From: JBBBNV01 sp037137075
GTDB taxonomy: Bacteria; Bacillota; Bacilli; Paenibacillales; NBRC-103111
NCBI RefSeq assembly: GCF_037137075.1
Contig: NZ_JBBBNV010000018.1
Span: 36,636 to 100,635, forward strand
Direction of reading: 5' to 3'
Length of the DNA: 64,000 nucleotides
The translations under genes and the position numbers were made by a program. Of this stretch, positions 40,952 to 49,085 are shown piece by piece (within the stretch, counting starts at the first letter, position 1; the number at the start of each line of letters is the position of its first letter). The notes beneath the pieces were generated by a model. That model was not told where the DNA came from, did no database searches, and saw only the letters and a program-made list of their open reading frames with translations.

Positions 40952-42574
40952 ATGAAGCGAAAATGGGCGCACTGGATCCTGTTTATTTTTTTATTCCAAT
41001 GGGGCGGTCAGGCCGTTTGGGCGGCGGCGGTTGAGCATCAGGCCCGCGGTATGGAAGAAGCGGGAATGTGGCCTGACTGGCTGAAGCAGGCACAGCCCTG
41101 GTCCAATATCCCGCAGCAAGCCGTTGTAAGCCTTCGCTGGCCTGAGGCGGTGGTTTCCACAATGCTGCAGGCGGCCCGGCCTGCGGTCGCCTCCGGCTTG
41201 CTGCAGGCGGAAGCCGGACATTCAGCTACGGCTTCCGCCACGGCCGCTCGCCCGCAGCGCAGCGAGGAAGAACTGAACCGCGCAGCTGACCGCCAATTGC
41301 AGCGCTGGGAAGCGGATCATACAGGAAGTGAAATCTATGAGCTGCTCCGGAGCGGGAAGCAGCCGCCGTCGGACCGCACCTACACGGCGCCGGAGCAGCC
41401 TACCGTATATTTGACATTTGATGACGGACCGAGTGCGCTCACGCCGAAGGTGCTGGATATATTGCGGGAGGAGGGGGTGAAGGCGACCTTTTTCCAGCTT
41501 GGTGCGCAGGCGGAGCGCTTCCCGGAGATCGTGCGGCAGACCGTTCAAGAGGGACACCGGATTGGCAATCATACGTATAATCACCGCTATGAGCAGCTGT
41601 ATTCCCGTTTTGATCACTTTTGGGACCAGATTCAAAAGTCGGAGGACGTATTTGCCGACATCGCCGGTGTCCGCCCGGATATTGTCCGTGCGCCTGGCGG
41701 CTCGTTCCAGCAATTGGACGCCTTCTCTCATTACTATTTGCAGAGTGCGGGCTACACTGTCTATGACTGGAATATCGATAGCGGCGATTCCCGGCGGTCA
41801 GGCGTTCCGGCAGCCGAAATCATCGCCAATGTGGAGAAAAGTCCGCTTCGCCACGAGCTGAATGTACTGATGCATGACGGAGCAGGACATGAGCAGACTG
41901 TACAGGCGCTTCCGGACATTATCCGTTATTTTAAAAACAAGGGCTATACGTTTGCTGTCCTGGATTCCTCCGTCAAGCCGGTTCAGTTCACGCTAAAGGC
42001 ATCCAAATGGAATCAGCAGGGCGTGACGGAGGAGGCGTTTGTCAGCATGTTCCGCCGTATGGCAGACAGCACGCATATGCAGGAGCAGGCCAGACAGCTG
42101 GTGCAAACGGCTGATGGGCAGGGAGCGGCCTCCGCCCCGGCGCTTACAGCGGAGGCTGCCTATGCCCATCAGGACGAAGCTATGGAAGTGCAGCCGCTGC
42201 GGATGAAGGTATCCGCGCATGGCGAAGCCAGAGAGCTTGAGCTGAAGCAGCGGAAGCTGGAAGGGGCCGGGGAGGCGCTTGTTCCGCTCAGACAGCTTGC
42301 GGAAGGGCTGGGCGGCAGTGTGGCCTGGGATAGTGCGGAGCGTGTGGCCAGCGTCCGGTTAAACGGCGTGCTGGCGGAACTGGCGCCGGATCAAGGCGGC
42401 CTGGCGGTTGTCTCGCCCGATCGGGGCTTCGTCTTCCAGGAGGAGGCACGGCTTATGTTGGCGGATGGCTCGCTTTATGTCCCGCTGGAAGCGGCTATGC
42501 AGTGGTTTGGCTATCATCTGAGATGGGCGGCAGTGGACGAGGCGGCAGCCGGCTTGGAAAATACGATTCTATAA
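40952..42574 (+). CDS. Secreted polysaccharide deacetylase with copper-amine-oxidase-N-like C-terminal domain
   Basis: A 540-residue secreted protein with signal peptide MKRKWAHWILFIFLFQWGGQAVWAA. Residues about 150-345 form a NodB domain. Motif 1 is TFDDGPS with metal/catalytic Asp157-Asp158, motif 2 is HRIGNHTYNH, and motif 3 is RAPGGS. Such enzymes remove acetyl groups from peptidoglycan or chitin-like polymers. The C-terminal part (about 430-540) has the VPLRQLAEGLGGSVAWDSAERVASVRLNG pattern of the copper-amine-oxidase-N-like domain frequent in Paenibacillus wall proteins, likely a binding module. AGGTGGG lies six bases before the ATG at 40952. It is 67 bp before a MoxR gene. Confidence 0.9.
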   Translation: MKRKWAHWILFIFLFQWGGQAVWAAAVEHQARGMEEAGMWPDWLKQAQPWSNIPQQAVVSLRWPEAVVSTMLQAARPAVASGLLQAEAGHSATASATAARPQRSEEELNRAADRQLQRWEADHTGSEIYELLRSGKQPPSDRTYTAPEQPTVYLTFDDGPSALTPKVLDILREEGVKATFFQLGAQAERFPEIVRQTVQEGHRIGNHTYNHRYEQLYSRFDHFWDQIQKSEDVFADIAGVRPDIVRAPGGSFQQLDAFSHYYLQSAGYTVYDWNIDSGDSRRSGVPAAEIIANVEKSPLRHELNVLMHDGAGHEQTVQALPDIIRYFKNKGYTFAVLDSSVKPVQFTLKASKWNQQGVTEEAFVSMFRRMADSTHMQEQARQLVQTADGQGAASAPALTAEAAYAHQDEAMEVQPLRMKVSAHGEARELELKQRKLEGAGEALVPLRQLAEGLGGSVAWDSAERVASVRLNGVLAELAPDQGGLAVVSPDRGFVFQEEARLMLADGSLYVPLEAAMQWFGYHLRWAAVDEAAAGLENTIL

Positions 42575-42641
42575 TGTCTAAAAACATAGCAACCCGGAAA
42601 AGCTAGGATTATAGAATTCATTTGTAATCCGGGGAGGGGCT

Positions 42642-43580
42642 ATGGTGCTGGAACGCATAGTGGCGAATGTAGAGAAGGTCATCATCGGGAAGCGGGAGGC
42701 TGTGGAGCATACGGTGCTGGCGCTGCTTTGCGGCGGGCATGTGCTGCTGGAGGATGTGCCCGGTGTCGGCAAAACGATGCTGGTCCGGGCGCTGGCCGCA
42801 TCTATCGGCTGCAGTTTTCAGCGCATTCAGTTTACACCGGACTTAATGCCGTCCGATGTCACGGGCATTTCTGTTTATCATCCCAGAACAGAGCAGTTCA
42901 CGTTCCGGCCGGGGCCTATTATGGCCAATATCGTGCTTGCCGATGAGCTGAACCGGACCAGTCCGCGCACCCAGGCGGCGCTGCTGGAGGCGATGGAGGA
43001 GAAGCGGGTTACCATGGACGGGGAAACGTATGCGCTGCCGGACCCGTTCCTGCTGCTGGCTACGCAAAATCCGCTCGACCAGGAAGGAACGTTTGCGCTT
43101 CCTGAAGCGCAGCTGGATCGGTTTCTGCTCAAAATTGCGCTGGGCTATCCCTCCGAAATGCAGGAGCTGGCGCTGCTGGACCGGATGGCCTACCGTCATC
43201 CAATTGAACGGCTGCAGCCGGTTGTGCTGCGGGAAGAAGTGCAGCTTCTGCAAAAGAAGGTGCCCGATATCCATGTCGACCCCTCGTTGAAGGAGTATGT
43301 GGTAAGCCTCACGGCTGCAACCCGGCGTCATGCCGAAGTGCGGCTGGGAGCAAGCCCGCGCGCTACGATGGCGCTGATGCGGGCTGCTCAGGCGAAGGCG
43401 TTCATGCTTGGCAGAAGCTTCTGCCTGCCGGATGACATTAAAGCTTTGGCTGTCCCGGTGCTGTCCCACCGGCTTGTGCTCCAGCCGGAGGCTCGCTGGT
43501 CGGGGCGTACCGCCGAAATGGTCGTGGAGCAGCTGCTGGAGCAGCAGACGGTGCCGACGCTGCGCTATGCGCATAGCTAG
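42642..43580 (+). CDS. MoxR-family AAA+ ATPase (module 1)
   Basis: A 312-residue AAA+ chaperone-like ATPase. Walker A GVGKT is at residues 41-45, Walker B is NIVLADELNR, sensor 1 is LLATQNP and the arginine-finger region is AQLDRF. MoxR ATPases are thought to remodel or insert metal into partner proteins, commonly a VWA/DUF58 protein encoded next door, as here. The DUF58 gene follows after a 394-bp gap that is unusually long for this pair. A second MoxR, clearly related but distinct, lies at 53771. Confidence 0.93.
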   Translation: MVLERIVANVEKVIIGKREAVEHTVLALLCGGHVLLEDVPGVGKTMLVRALAASIGCSFQRIQFTPDLMPSDVTGISVYHPRTEQFTFRPGPIMANIVLADELNRTSPRTQAALLEAMEEKRVTMDGETYALPDPFLLLATQNPLDQEGTFALPEAQLDRFLLKIALGYPSEMQELALLDRMAYRHPIERLQPVVLREEVQLLQKKVPDIHVDPSLKEYVVSLTAATRRHAEVRLGASPRATMALMRAAQAKAFMLGRSFCLPDDIKALAVPVLSHRLVLQPEARWSGRTAEMVVEQLLEQQTVPTLRYAHS

Positions 43581-43974
43581 TGCGGGGGCAGGCCAATGAC
43601 TTTCGGTGAATGGCGGTACAAGGACGATCCGGGGGCAGCTTCACGGGAACGGCATTCGGGCGTTTTATTGCCTGGGCCGGAGATTGAAGCGGAAGCCAGG
43701 GTTGTATTATGGCAGGAGTCAGAAACGGAGCTGCAGTCCGATTTCGGTGCAGGCCAGCCTCGCGGTCAGGAAAGGGAGCCTTCCAGGCATATGGCCTGGT
43801 CGGGCGCCTGGTGCCATGCCTGGTCGCAGCTTGAGGAACGGCAAGGCGGCAAACGGTGAACAATGAACAATGAACGATGAACAATGAACGGAAAGTGCTT
43901 GATTCAGAGAAAGAAACAGAGGAAGAAACAGAGAAAAAACAGAGAGAAGAAATCAGTGAAAGGAGGTGCTTGCG
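43581..43974. other. Gap between MoxR-1 and DUF58-1 with short simple repeats
   Basis: A frame from ATG 43596 to 43859 encodes 87 residues (Glu/Gly/Arg/Trp-rich) with GGGGGCAGG seven bases upstream. It matches nothing recognised and may not be a gene. After it come about five copies of AATGAAC (43856-43889), then purine-rich AGAAACAGAG-like repeats (43906-43956) leading into the ribosome site of DUF58-1. Confidence 0.5.
43856..43956 (+). repeat. Two adjacent microsatellite-like tracts
   Basis: The first tract repeats AATGAAC (7 bp, one unit reading GATGAAC). The second is built on AGAAACAGAG (about 10 bp, imperfect). Together they form the spacer just before the DUF58 ribosome site. Confidence 0.8.
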
Positions 43975-45264
43975 ATGCGCGGGTGGTGGGCATGGCTGTT
44001 TATGTTTATTTTGTGGATAGGCGCAGTGGCATTGCTGCTTGGCGGCGGCAAGGAAGCCGCTGTGTTTTTGGCGGCGCTGCTTGGCTTGCTGCTGGTCATG
44101 ACGCTGGCAGGATCATGGGGGGCGCTGCGCAGCCTGGAGATCGTGCCCCAGCTGTCTCAGGCGAAGCTGTTCGCCGGTGATACGCTACAGGTAAAGCTGA
44201 CGATCCGCCATCGCTCGCCTCTTCCTTTGTGCTGGCTTGTTGTGCGGGAATATTGGGTGAGGACGGGCAGCTCCGGGGCTGGAGAGGGAACCGTGCAGGA
44301 AGCCGGACCGCCGTACGCGGAGATGTACCGGGAACGGCTGCTGTTCCCGTGGTTTCGCCGCTGCTTTACGATTGCTTATCCGGTGACCGCTTTACCCCGG
44401 GGCCGCTACTGCGCGCTCAGGCTGGAGGCCTTGACCGGTGATGTGTTCGGGCTGACAGAGAAGCGGCGCCATTGTGAAGCGGCGATTCATTTGACGGTAT
44501 ACCCTCGGCCGCTGGAATTGGGCCGCCGTACGCTTCGTCTTGAAGCCGGGCTTCCGGCCGCGGAGGGAGGCCGCATCTCCGGCGAAGGGGCTGTGCAGCT
44601 GCAGGCCGCATCTCCGTCTCCCGTTGTGAGCGGAATTCGCGAGTACAGGCGAGGGGACGCAATTCGCCGCATTCACTGGAAGCTTGCCGCCCGGGACGGA
44701 GAGCTTCGGACCAAAACCGGCGATAGTGCGCCCGATCCGCCCTGGCTGGTATTTCTTGACGCAAGCGGTTCTTCCTATTCAACCCCTCGTGCCTACGCGT
44801 TGTTTGAGTCCTGTGTCGCCGCTGCCGCCGGTCTGCTGCGCGAGGCCCAGGCCCAGGACATTCCGGCGGGACTCCGCTGCGGTTGTCCGGCAAGCCAAGA
44901 GCTGGGACTGGCCTCCAAGGTGGATTTGCGAAGGGGGTATGAGCTGCTGGCGGATGTGAGGCCGGATGGGCGTCTGCCGTTTGCCGCTGAAGTGTCGGAG
45001 GTGATGGCGGCGCTGCCTGCTCAGGTGTTGGCCGTATGCGTCACACCGGCGCTGGATTCGGCGCTGGCAGAGACGCTGGGCCGGCTGCGGGCGGCAGGAC
45101 GCCCGGCAGCCCTTGTGTGGGTGACCGACAGGAAGGAAACGGATGCATTGGCACGTCAACTGCTGGAGCAGCTGGCGCGTATGGGCTGCTTCATCCGTGT
45201 GTGCCCTGTGGGCATTCCCGCAGCGAACCAAGGGAAAGGAGTGGCGGTCGATGTCACTGCCTAA
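43975..45264 (+). CDS. DUF58 domain protein (module 1)
   Basis: A 429-residue membrane protein with two N-terminal helices (WWAWLFMFILWIGAVALLLGGG and AAVFLAALLGLLLVMTLAG). It has the DUF58 core GIREYRRGDAIRRIHWKLAARDGELRTKTG near residue 225, then a VWA-like region with LVFLDASGSS. DUF58 proteins are the usual partners of MoxR. AGGAGGTG lies six bases before the ATG at 43975. It overlaps the next gene by 14 bp, so the transglutaminase is translationally coupled. The physiological role of the module is not established in general. Confidence 0.92.
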   Translation: MRGWWAWLFMFILWIGAVALLLGGGKEAAVFLAALLGLLLVMTLAGSWGALRSLEIVPQLSQAKLFAGDTLQVKLTIRHRSPLPLCWLVVREYWVRTGSSGAGEGTVQEAGPPYAEMYRERLLFPWFRRCFTIAYPVTALPRGRYCALRLEALTGDVFGLTEKRRHCEAAIHLTVYPRPLELGRRTLRLEAGLPAAEGGRISGEGAVQLQAASPSPVVSGIREYRRGDAIRRIHWKLAARDGELRTKTGDSAPDPPWLVFLDASGSSYSTPRAYALFESCVAAAAGLLREAQAQDIPAGLRCGCPASQELGLASKVDLRRGYELLADVRPDGRLPFAAEVSEVMAALPAQVLAVCVTPALDSALAETLGRLRAAGRPAALVWVTDRKETDALARQLLEQLARMGCFIRVCPVGIPAANQGKGVAVDVTA

Positions 45265-47980
45265 TAAGGAAGCAGGGGCTAAGGGAGATAACGCCCCGCG
45301 CGAACGGACGTCTATTCGCCAGCCAGGCCATTCGCCGGATGCAGTCCATTACACTGCACAGTCCTCGGCTTCGGAAACTGCAGAATCCTTCCCTCGGCAG
45401 GCGGTTTATGCTGTGCTTCTCTTTCTGCTTGTCCGGGAGTGGATTCTGCCCCTGGCGGCGATGTCGGAGCAGACGGATGTGCACATGACAGCCCCTTTTC
45501 TGATTGGAATGGGCGGCTTCTTGCTTATCGGCCTGCTGCCTCTGCCTGGCCTTGTGTGCTGGCTGCTGCGGCTGTCGGTTTGTCTCGGGCTCGTCGGCTC
45601 CCTTTTTTTCAAAGCTTCTTTTCCTGCTGGCAATTGGCTTGTCCAGCTGGTCGAGGCTGTAGGACAGGACGCAGCTTCGGCTGCGGCAGGGAACGTGGAG
45701 CTTGTTAGCGGGGCCGGACGGACACTGCTGTTCCTGCTGGGCTGGATGCTGCTGCTGTATGTGATCCAGACGATGCTGTCCCAGCGGCAATCCGTGCTGT
45801 GGCTGGTCGGGGCAACCCTGGTTTACCTGGGCGTGCTGCAGCTAGTTCCGGGAATGGATACGTCCGGCGGGCTGGCGCGTTCAGCGGCCCTTGGCTTGCT
45901 GCTGCTGGGACTTTCCCGGTTTTCTTCGGTATTGACGTTCAGCGGGCGCGGCGGGCAGGAGGCAGGTCTTGATTCTGTGCATACCGCCCGCGGCTGGCCT
46001 TGGCCGTGGCTGGCCGCAACCATAGGTGCGACGTCGGCCTTGTTTTGTTCAGGAATGTTCGTTTCTGCAGTGATGGATCAGCAGGGCGCTTCGCGGCTTC
46101 AAGCGCAGGGCACGGCGGTGCTGGAGCGGCTGGGCTGGAATTGGAGCGGCTGGGAGCAGCTGGCGCGCAAAGCGGAGCAAATTGCTTTTCCTCTACGTTC
46201 TTCTGCCACTACCGGGGATGCTTCCTTCGGGAAGGCCAGATCCGGATACGGAGGCAGCGATTCAAGGCTTGGCGGCCCACTGCAGCTGGATTCTACCGTC
46301 GCCTTCCTGGCCCGGACACCCGTACAAACGTATTGGCGGGGAGAATCAAGGAACGTGTATGACGGCAAAGGCTGGGTGCAGGCTGAACGGCAGCCCCCGC
46401 AGACATTCACGCCGGAGAACGTCATGCCGAATTCAGAATATACGGCGCCGTCCGGTGCCGGCTCTGTTCCGGTGTCCCTTGGATTGGGAGGGGACGGCGA
46501 GCAGCTGCGCGGAAGCACTAATGCACCGGCGCCGGCTGTGATTGAGCAGGAAGTGCTGGTTCAGAACCGTTCCCTCGGCGGTCTGTTGTTCGCTGGCGGG
46601 ACCATTCGTGACATTCAGGCTCTGATTGGAGAACAGGGGGCTGTTGCGGGCGTAGAAGCCGTTCGTCTGCTCCCGGACGGTCACAAATATGATCTTTCCC
46701 GTTTTGGGGAACCGGCTTCCTACTATCGTCTGCTGGTTAATCCCGTTGTGGTGCTCGGCAGCCCGGATGTACAGGAAAGCCGGGGAACGGCGACGGCAGC
46801 GGCGATGACGGGCTACAGCCCGAAGCAGTTGTCCGTTCAGGAACGGGAAGTGCACCTGCAGCTTCCGGCAGGCCTGCCGGAGCGGGTAAGACAGCTGGCC
46901 TCGGAGATTACCGGCGGAGCGGACGGCGAGCTGGATCAGGCGTTTGCCATTAGCCGATACTTGCGGGCGCATTACCGCTACAGCCTGGACGAGCCGGGTT
47001 ATCCGCCGGGGAATGGGGATTTTGCAGATTACTTTTTGTTTGAGCAGCAGGTCGGCTATTGTGATCATTTCTCTACTGCTATGACGGTACTGCTTCGGGC
47101 GGCGGGCATTCCCGCCCGCTGGGTGAAGGGCTTTGCGCCGGGGGAGGTACAGCAGGAATCGTCCTGGATGCTTGGCTATGGGCAGGAGGCGGCGGTATTC
47201 GGCGGGGAGCAGGACGGCGGCCAAGCGGTGCAAACCGTGACGATCCGCAACTCGGACGCCCATTCCTGGGTTGAGGCGTTTATCCCCGGTGCGGGCTGGG
47301 TTGGCTTTGAGCCGACGCCGGGCTATACAGGCACCTCGCTGCACACTGCGGCAAACGGGGCGTCAAGCGGAAGCGATATCGAAGCCGTTCCGGCTTCAGC
47401 GGCCTTCTCGCCAGCCCAGCCGCTTTCTTCGTCGGCCGGTCAGGGCGCTGCTCCCGCGCCCCAAGCAGCGGCTCTCTATTCACGCGGCTTGGGTGAAGCG
47501 CTGCCTGCAGTCTACAGTGCCGCTCAAGCAGCCGTCACCCGGGCAGCAGCCTTGCTGTGGCCTGCGGCGGACTCGCCGATTCGCGCTGCGCTTGCCGCCA
47601 CCCTTGCGCTGATGCTGCTCCTGGGCAGCGCTGCTTTGGCGCGGACTGTACAGCGCAGGCTGGTCATAGGGCGCTTCCTGAGCCCTGCATTCGCATCCGG
47701 CCCGGAACAGCGGTGCTCCGCCGCCGCCAGACGCGAGCTGAGACGGTTTGACCGCTTCTGGCGGCGGCTGTTCGCACGGCTTGGCGGCAAGCCCAAGGGG
47801 CAGACCCTGCGCGAGTTCGCCCGGGCCCAGGAAGCGCTCGCCCCGGAGCAGCAGGCTGCGCTTGCCGCGCTCGTGGAGCAGTATGAGACCTTGCGGTACA
47901 GCGGCCAGCCGTTAACTGCGCCCGAACGCAAGCAGCTGTGGGAATACTGGAGATGCATTACCCGCAGGCCGGACGGTTAA
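45251..47980 (+). CDS. DUF3488/transglutaminase-like membrane protein
   Basis: A 909-residue TgpA-type protein. The N-terminal third has about seven transmembrane helices, starting with a segment around AVYAVLLFLLVREWILPLAAM. The external transglutaminase core carries Cys604 in QQVGYCDHFST and His671 in DAHSWVEAF. The position usually holding Asp in D-P-T reads FEPTPG. One more helix near residue 780 and a C-terminal DUF4129-like cytoplasmic segment (RFDRFWRRLFARLGGKPKGQTLREFA) follow. ATG at 45251 has AAAGGAG nine bases upstream and lies inside the DUF58 stop region. Upstream frames reaching 45143 lack a ribosome site. MoxR-DUF58-transglutaminase operons are widespread; a role in envelope protein modification or maturation is inferred. 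Confidence 0.9.
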   Translation: MSLPNKEAGAKGDNAPRERTSIRQPGHSPDAVHYTAQSSASETAESFPRQAVYAVLLFLLVREWILPLAAMSEQTDVHMTAPFLIGMGGFLLIGLLPLPGLVCWLLRLSVCLGLVGSLFFKASFPAGNWLVQLVEAVGQDAASAAAGNVELVSGAGRTLLFLLGWMLLLYVIQTMLSQRQSVLWLVGATLVYLGVLQLVPGMDTSGGLARSAALGLLLLGLSRFSSVLTFSGRGGQEAGLDSVHTARGWPWPWLAATIGATSALFCSGMFVSAVMDQQGASRLQAQGTAVLERLGWNWSGWEQLARKAEQIAFPLRSSATTGDASFGKARSGYGGSDSRLGGPLQLDSTVAFLARTPVQTYWRGESRNVYDGKGWVQAERQPPQTFTPENVMPNSEYTAPSGAGSVPVSLGLGGDGEQLRGSTNAPAPAVIEQEVLVQNRSLGGLLFAGGTIRDIQALIGEQGAVAGVEAVRLLPDGHKYDLSRFGEPASYYRLLVNPVVVLGSPDVQESRGTATAAAMTGYSPKQLSVQEREVHLQLPAGLPERVRQLASEITGGADGELDQAFAISRYLRAHYRYSLDEPGYPPGNGDFADYFLFEQQVGYCDHFSTAMTVLLRAAGIPARWVKGFAPGEVQQESSWMLGYGQEAAVFGGEQDGGQAVQTVTIRNSDAHSWVEAFIPGAGWVGFEPTPGYTGTSLHTAANGASSGSDIEAVPASAAFSPAQPLSSSAGQGAAPAPQAAALYSRGLGEALPAVYSAAQAAVTRAAALLWPAADSPIRAALAATLALMLLLGSAALARTVQRRLVIGRFLSPAFASGPEQRCSAAARRELRRFDRFWRRLFARLGGKPKGQTLREFARAQEALAPEQQAALAALVEQYETLRYSGQPLTAPERKQLWEYWRCITRRPDG

Positions 47981-47992
47981 TGAATTGAACAA

Positions 47993-48036
47993 AAAAACCA
48001 TGCCGCTCGTTCACGGACGAGACCGGCATGGTTTTT
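47993..48036 (+). terminator. Terminator of MoxR/DUF58/transglutaminase module 1
   Basis: AAAAACCATGCCG (47993-48005) pairs perfectly with CGGCATGGTTTTT (48024-48036). The A and T runs on either side allow bidirectional function towards the convergent membrane-protein gene. Confidence 0.93.
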
Positions 48037-48151
48037 GCTGAGCTTCTGGGGAACGCTTCGCTTCCTTTTTTATTTTTCTCCGGTAAGCATGAAGGCGGTT
48101 CATCATTGATCAGGCAAATGATTTACCTGGTGAAGCTCCGGCCTGCCGCTG

Positions 48152-48829
48152 TCACTCCCAATCGGTCCGCTGAATCTGCATCTTCTCCTTTTCAATGCAC
48201 TGGCGGATGATGGAGATCAGGATGGCAGCGGCAATGGCACAGAAAATAAGCATGGCTGTCAAGTTGAGATAAATATAGAGGCAGCCTGCTCCGATAATGG
48301 ACACATACACAAGCACGGACAGTGTAATGTTGACGTTATGCTTGAAATTAATCCGGGCTTTCTCGCCAAAGCTGATAAACGTAAAGCCGAGCTTCCGGGC
48401 ATACATCCAGCGAGCGAGAGCGACCATTACAATGAAGGAGCCGACCTGAAAGCCGTGCATGACCCACGGGATATGATTTTTGATGTGCTCGGCCGGGTAC
48501 AGTCCGGCAAAATCCAGCACAAGATAAATAATCCCTTGCAGCAGCACCAGCTGCACCAGCCCCGTGACCGCCATGATTCCGGCATACAGCCAGTTCGTCC
48601 GCAGCAGCACGCGAATCAGAATCACGAATTGAACCAGCAGCACCAGCGGTGCAATATCCTGTATCATCAGCACATCCCGAAGCAGAAAGGAAGTCGAGGA
48701 GGCCAGGACGGCGATGACCATGAACGGCTGCCAATAGTCGCGTAGCCGCAGACGGAAGGTTGCCAGCATGGTGCTGAACATTCCGATGCTCTCCAGAATA
48801 GAGCAAATCAAGAACACGGTAAAATACAT
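48152..48829 (-). CDS. Sensor-like multi-pass membrane protein without kinase domain
   Basis: A 225-residue protein with six or seven hydrophobic helices and a short charged C-terminal tail (RQCIEKEKMQIQRTDWE). The N-terminal YFTVFLICSILESIGMFSTMLATFRLRLRDYWQPFMVIAVLASSTSFLLRD and the helix layout resemble the membrane-sensing half of AgrC/GHKL-type histidine kinases, but no histidine box or ATPase domain follows. Downstream sequence on the minus strand holds no detached kinase frame, so it is not a simple frameshift. TTAGGAGC lies about six bases before the ATG. Function unknown; resemblance to sensor kinases is by eye. Confidence 0.65.
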   Translation of the reverse strand: MYFTVFLICSILESIGMFSTMLATFRLRLRDYWQPFMVIAVLASSTSFLLRDVLMIQDIAPLVLLVQFVILIRVLLRTNWLYAGIMAVTGLVQLVLLQGIIYLVLDFAGLYPAEHIKNHIPWVMHGFQVGSFIVMVALARWMYARKLGFTFISFGEKARINFKHNVNITLSVLVYVSIIGAGCLYIYLNLTAMLIFCAIAAAILISIIRQCIEKEKMQIQRTDWE

Positions 48830-49046
48830 GAGTACGCTCCTAACGTCGCCGTGCCCGAGGCTTCTGCAGGGAACCTACGGCTGCAGCAAACCCGGCAAAG
48901 CGTATAGTTGTATCTGCAATACAATTTTAATGATAGCCCAAAAACAAAAACGTGCAATCACAATTGAAGCGTGTCAGTTTTTCCCAATGCTAATGTGAGC
49001 ATTTATTAACCTTTTTTCAAAACCGCTCATATGATTTGACAAGTTG

Positions 49047-49055
49047 TGGTACAAT
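49047..49055 (+). promoter_or_regulatory. Candidate extended -10 promoter of guaA
   Basis: TGGTACAAT gives an extended -10 (TG-n-TACAAT). The 17-bp-distant -35 (TCATAT) is weak, and a TTGACA at 49036 is too close to serve. No purine riboswitch was seen upstream. Confidence 0.4.
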
Positions 49056-49085
49056 GGAGGTTATGAAGCTTTTAGGAGGGTCATA

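Noticed and set aside
43596..43859. An 87-residue frame between MoxR-1 and DUF58-1
   Set aside because: Only a marginal ribosome site and no recognisable motif. It was left as part of the gap entry rather than called as a gene.
48900..49085. Possible purine-responsive leader or strong sigma-A promoter before guaA
   Set aside because: TTGACA (49036) and TACAAT (49050) are only 8 bp apart, so they cannot form one promoter; no riboswitch-like fold was seen.
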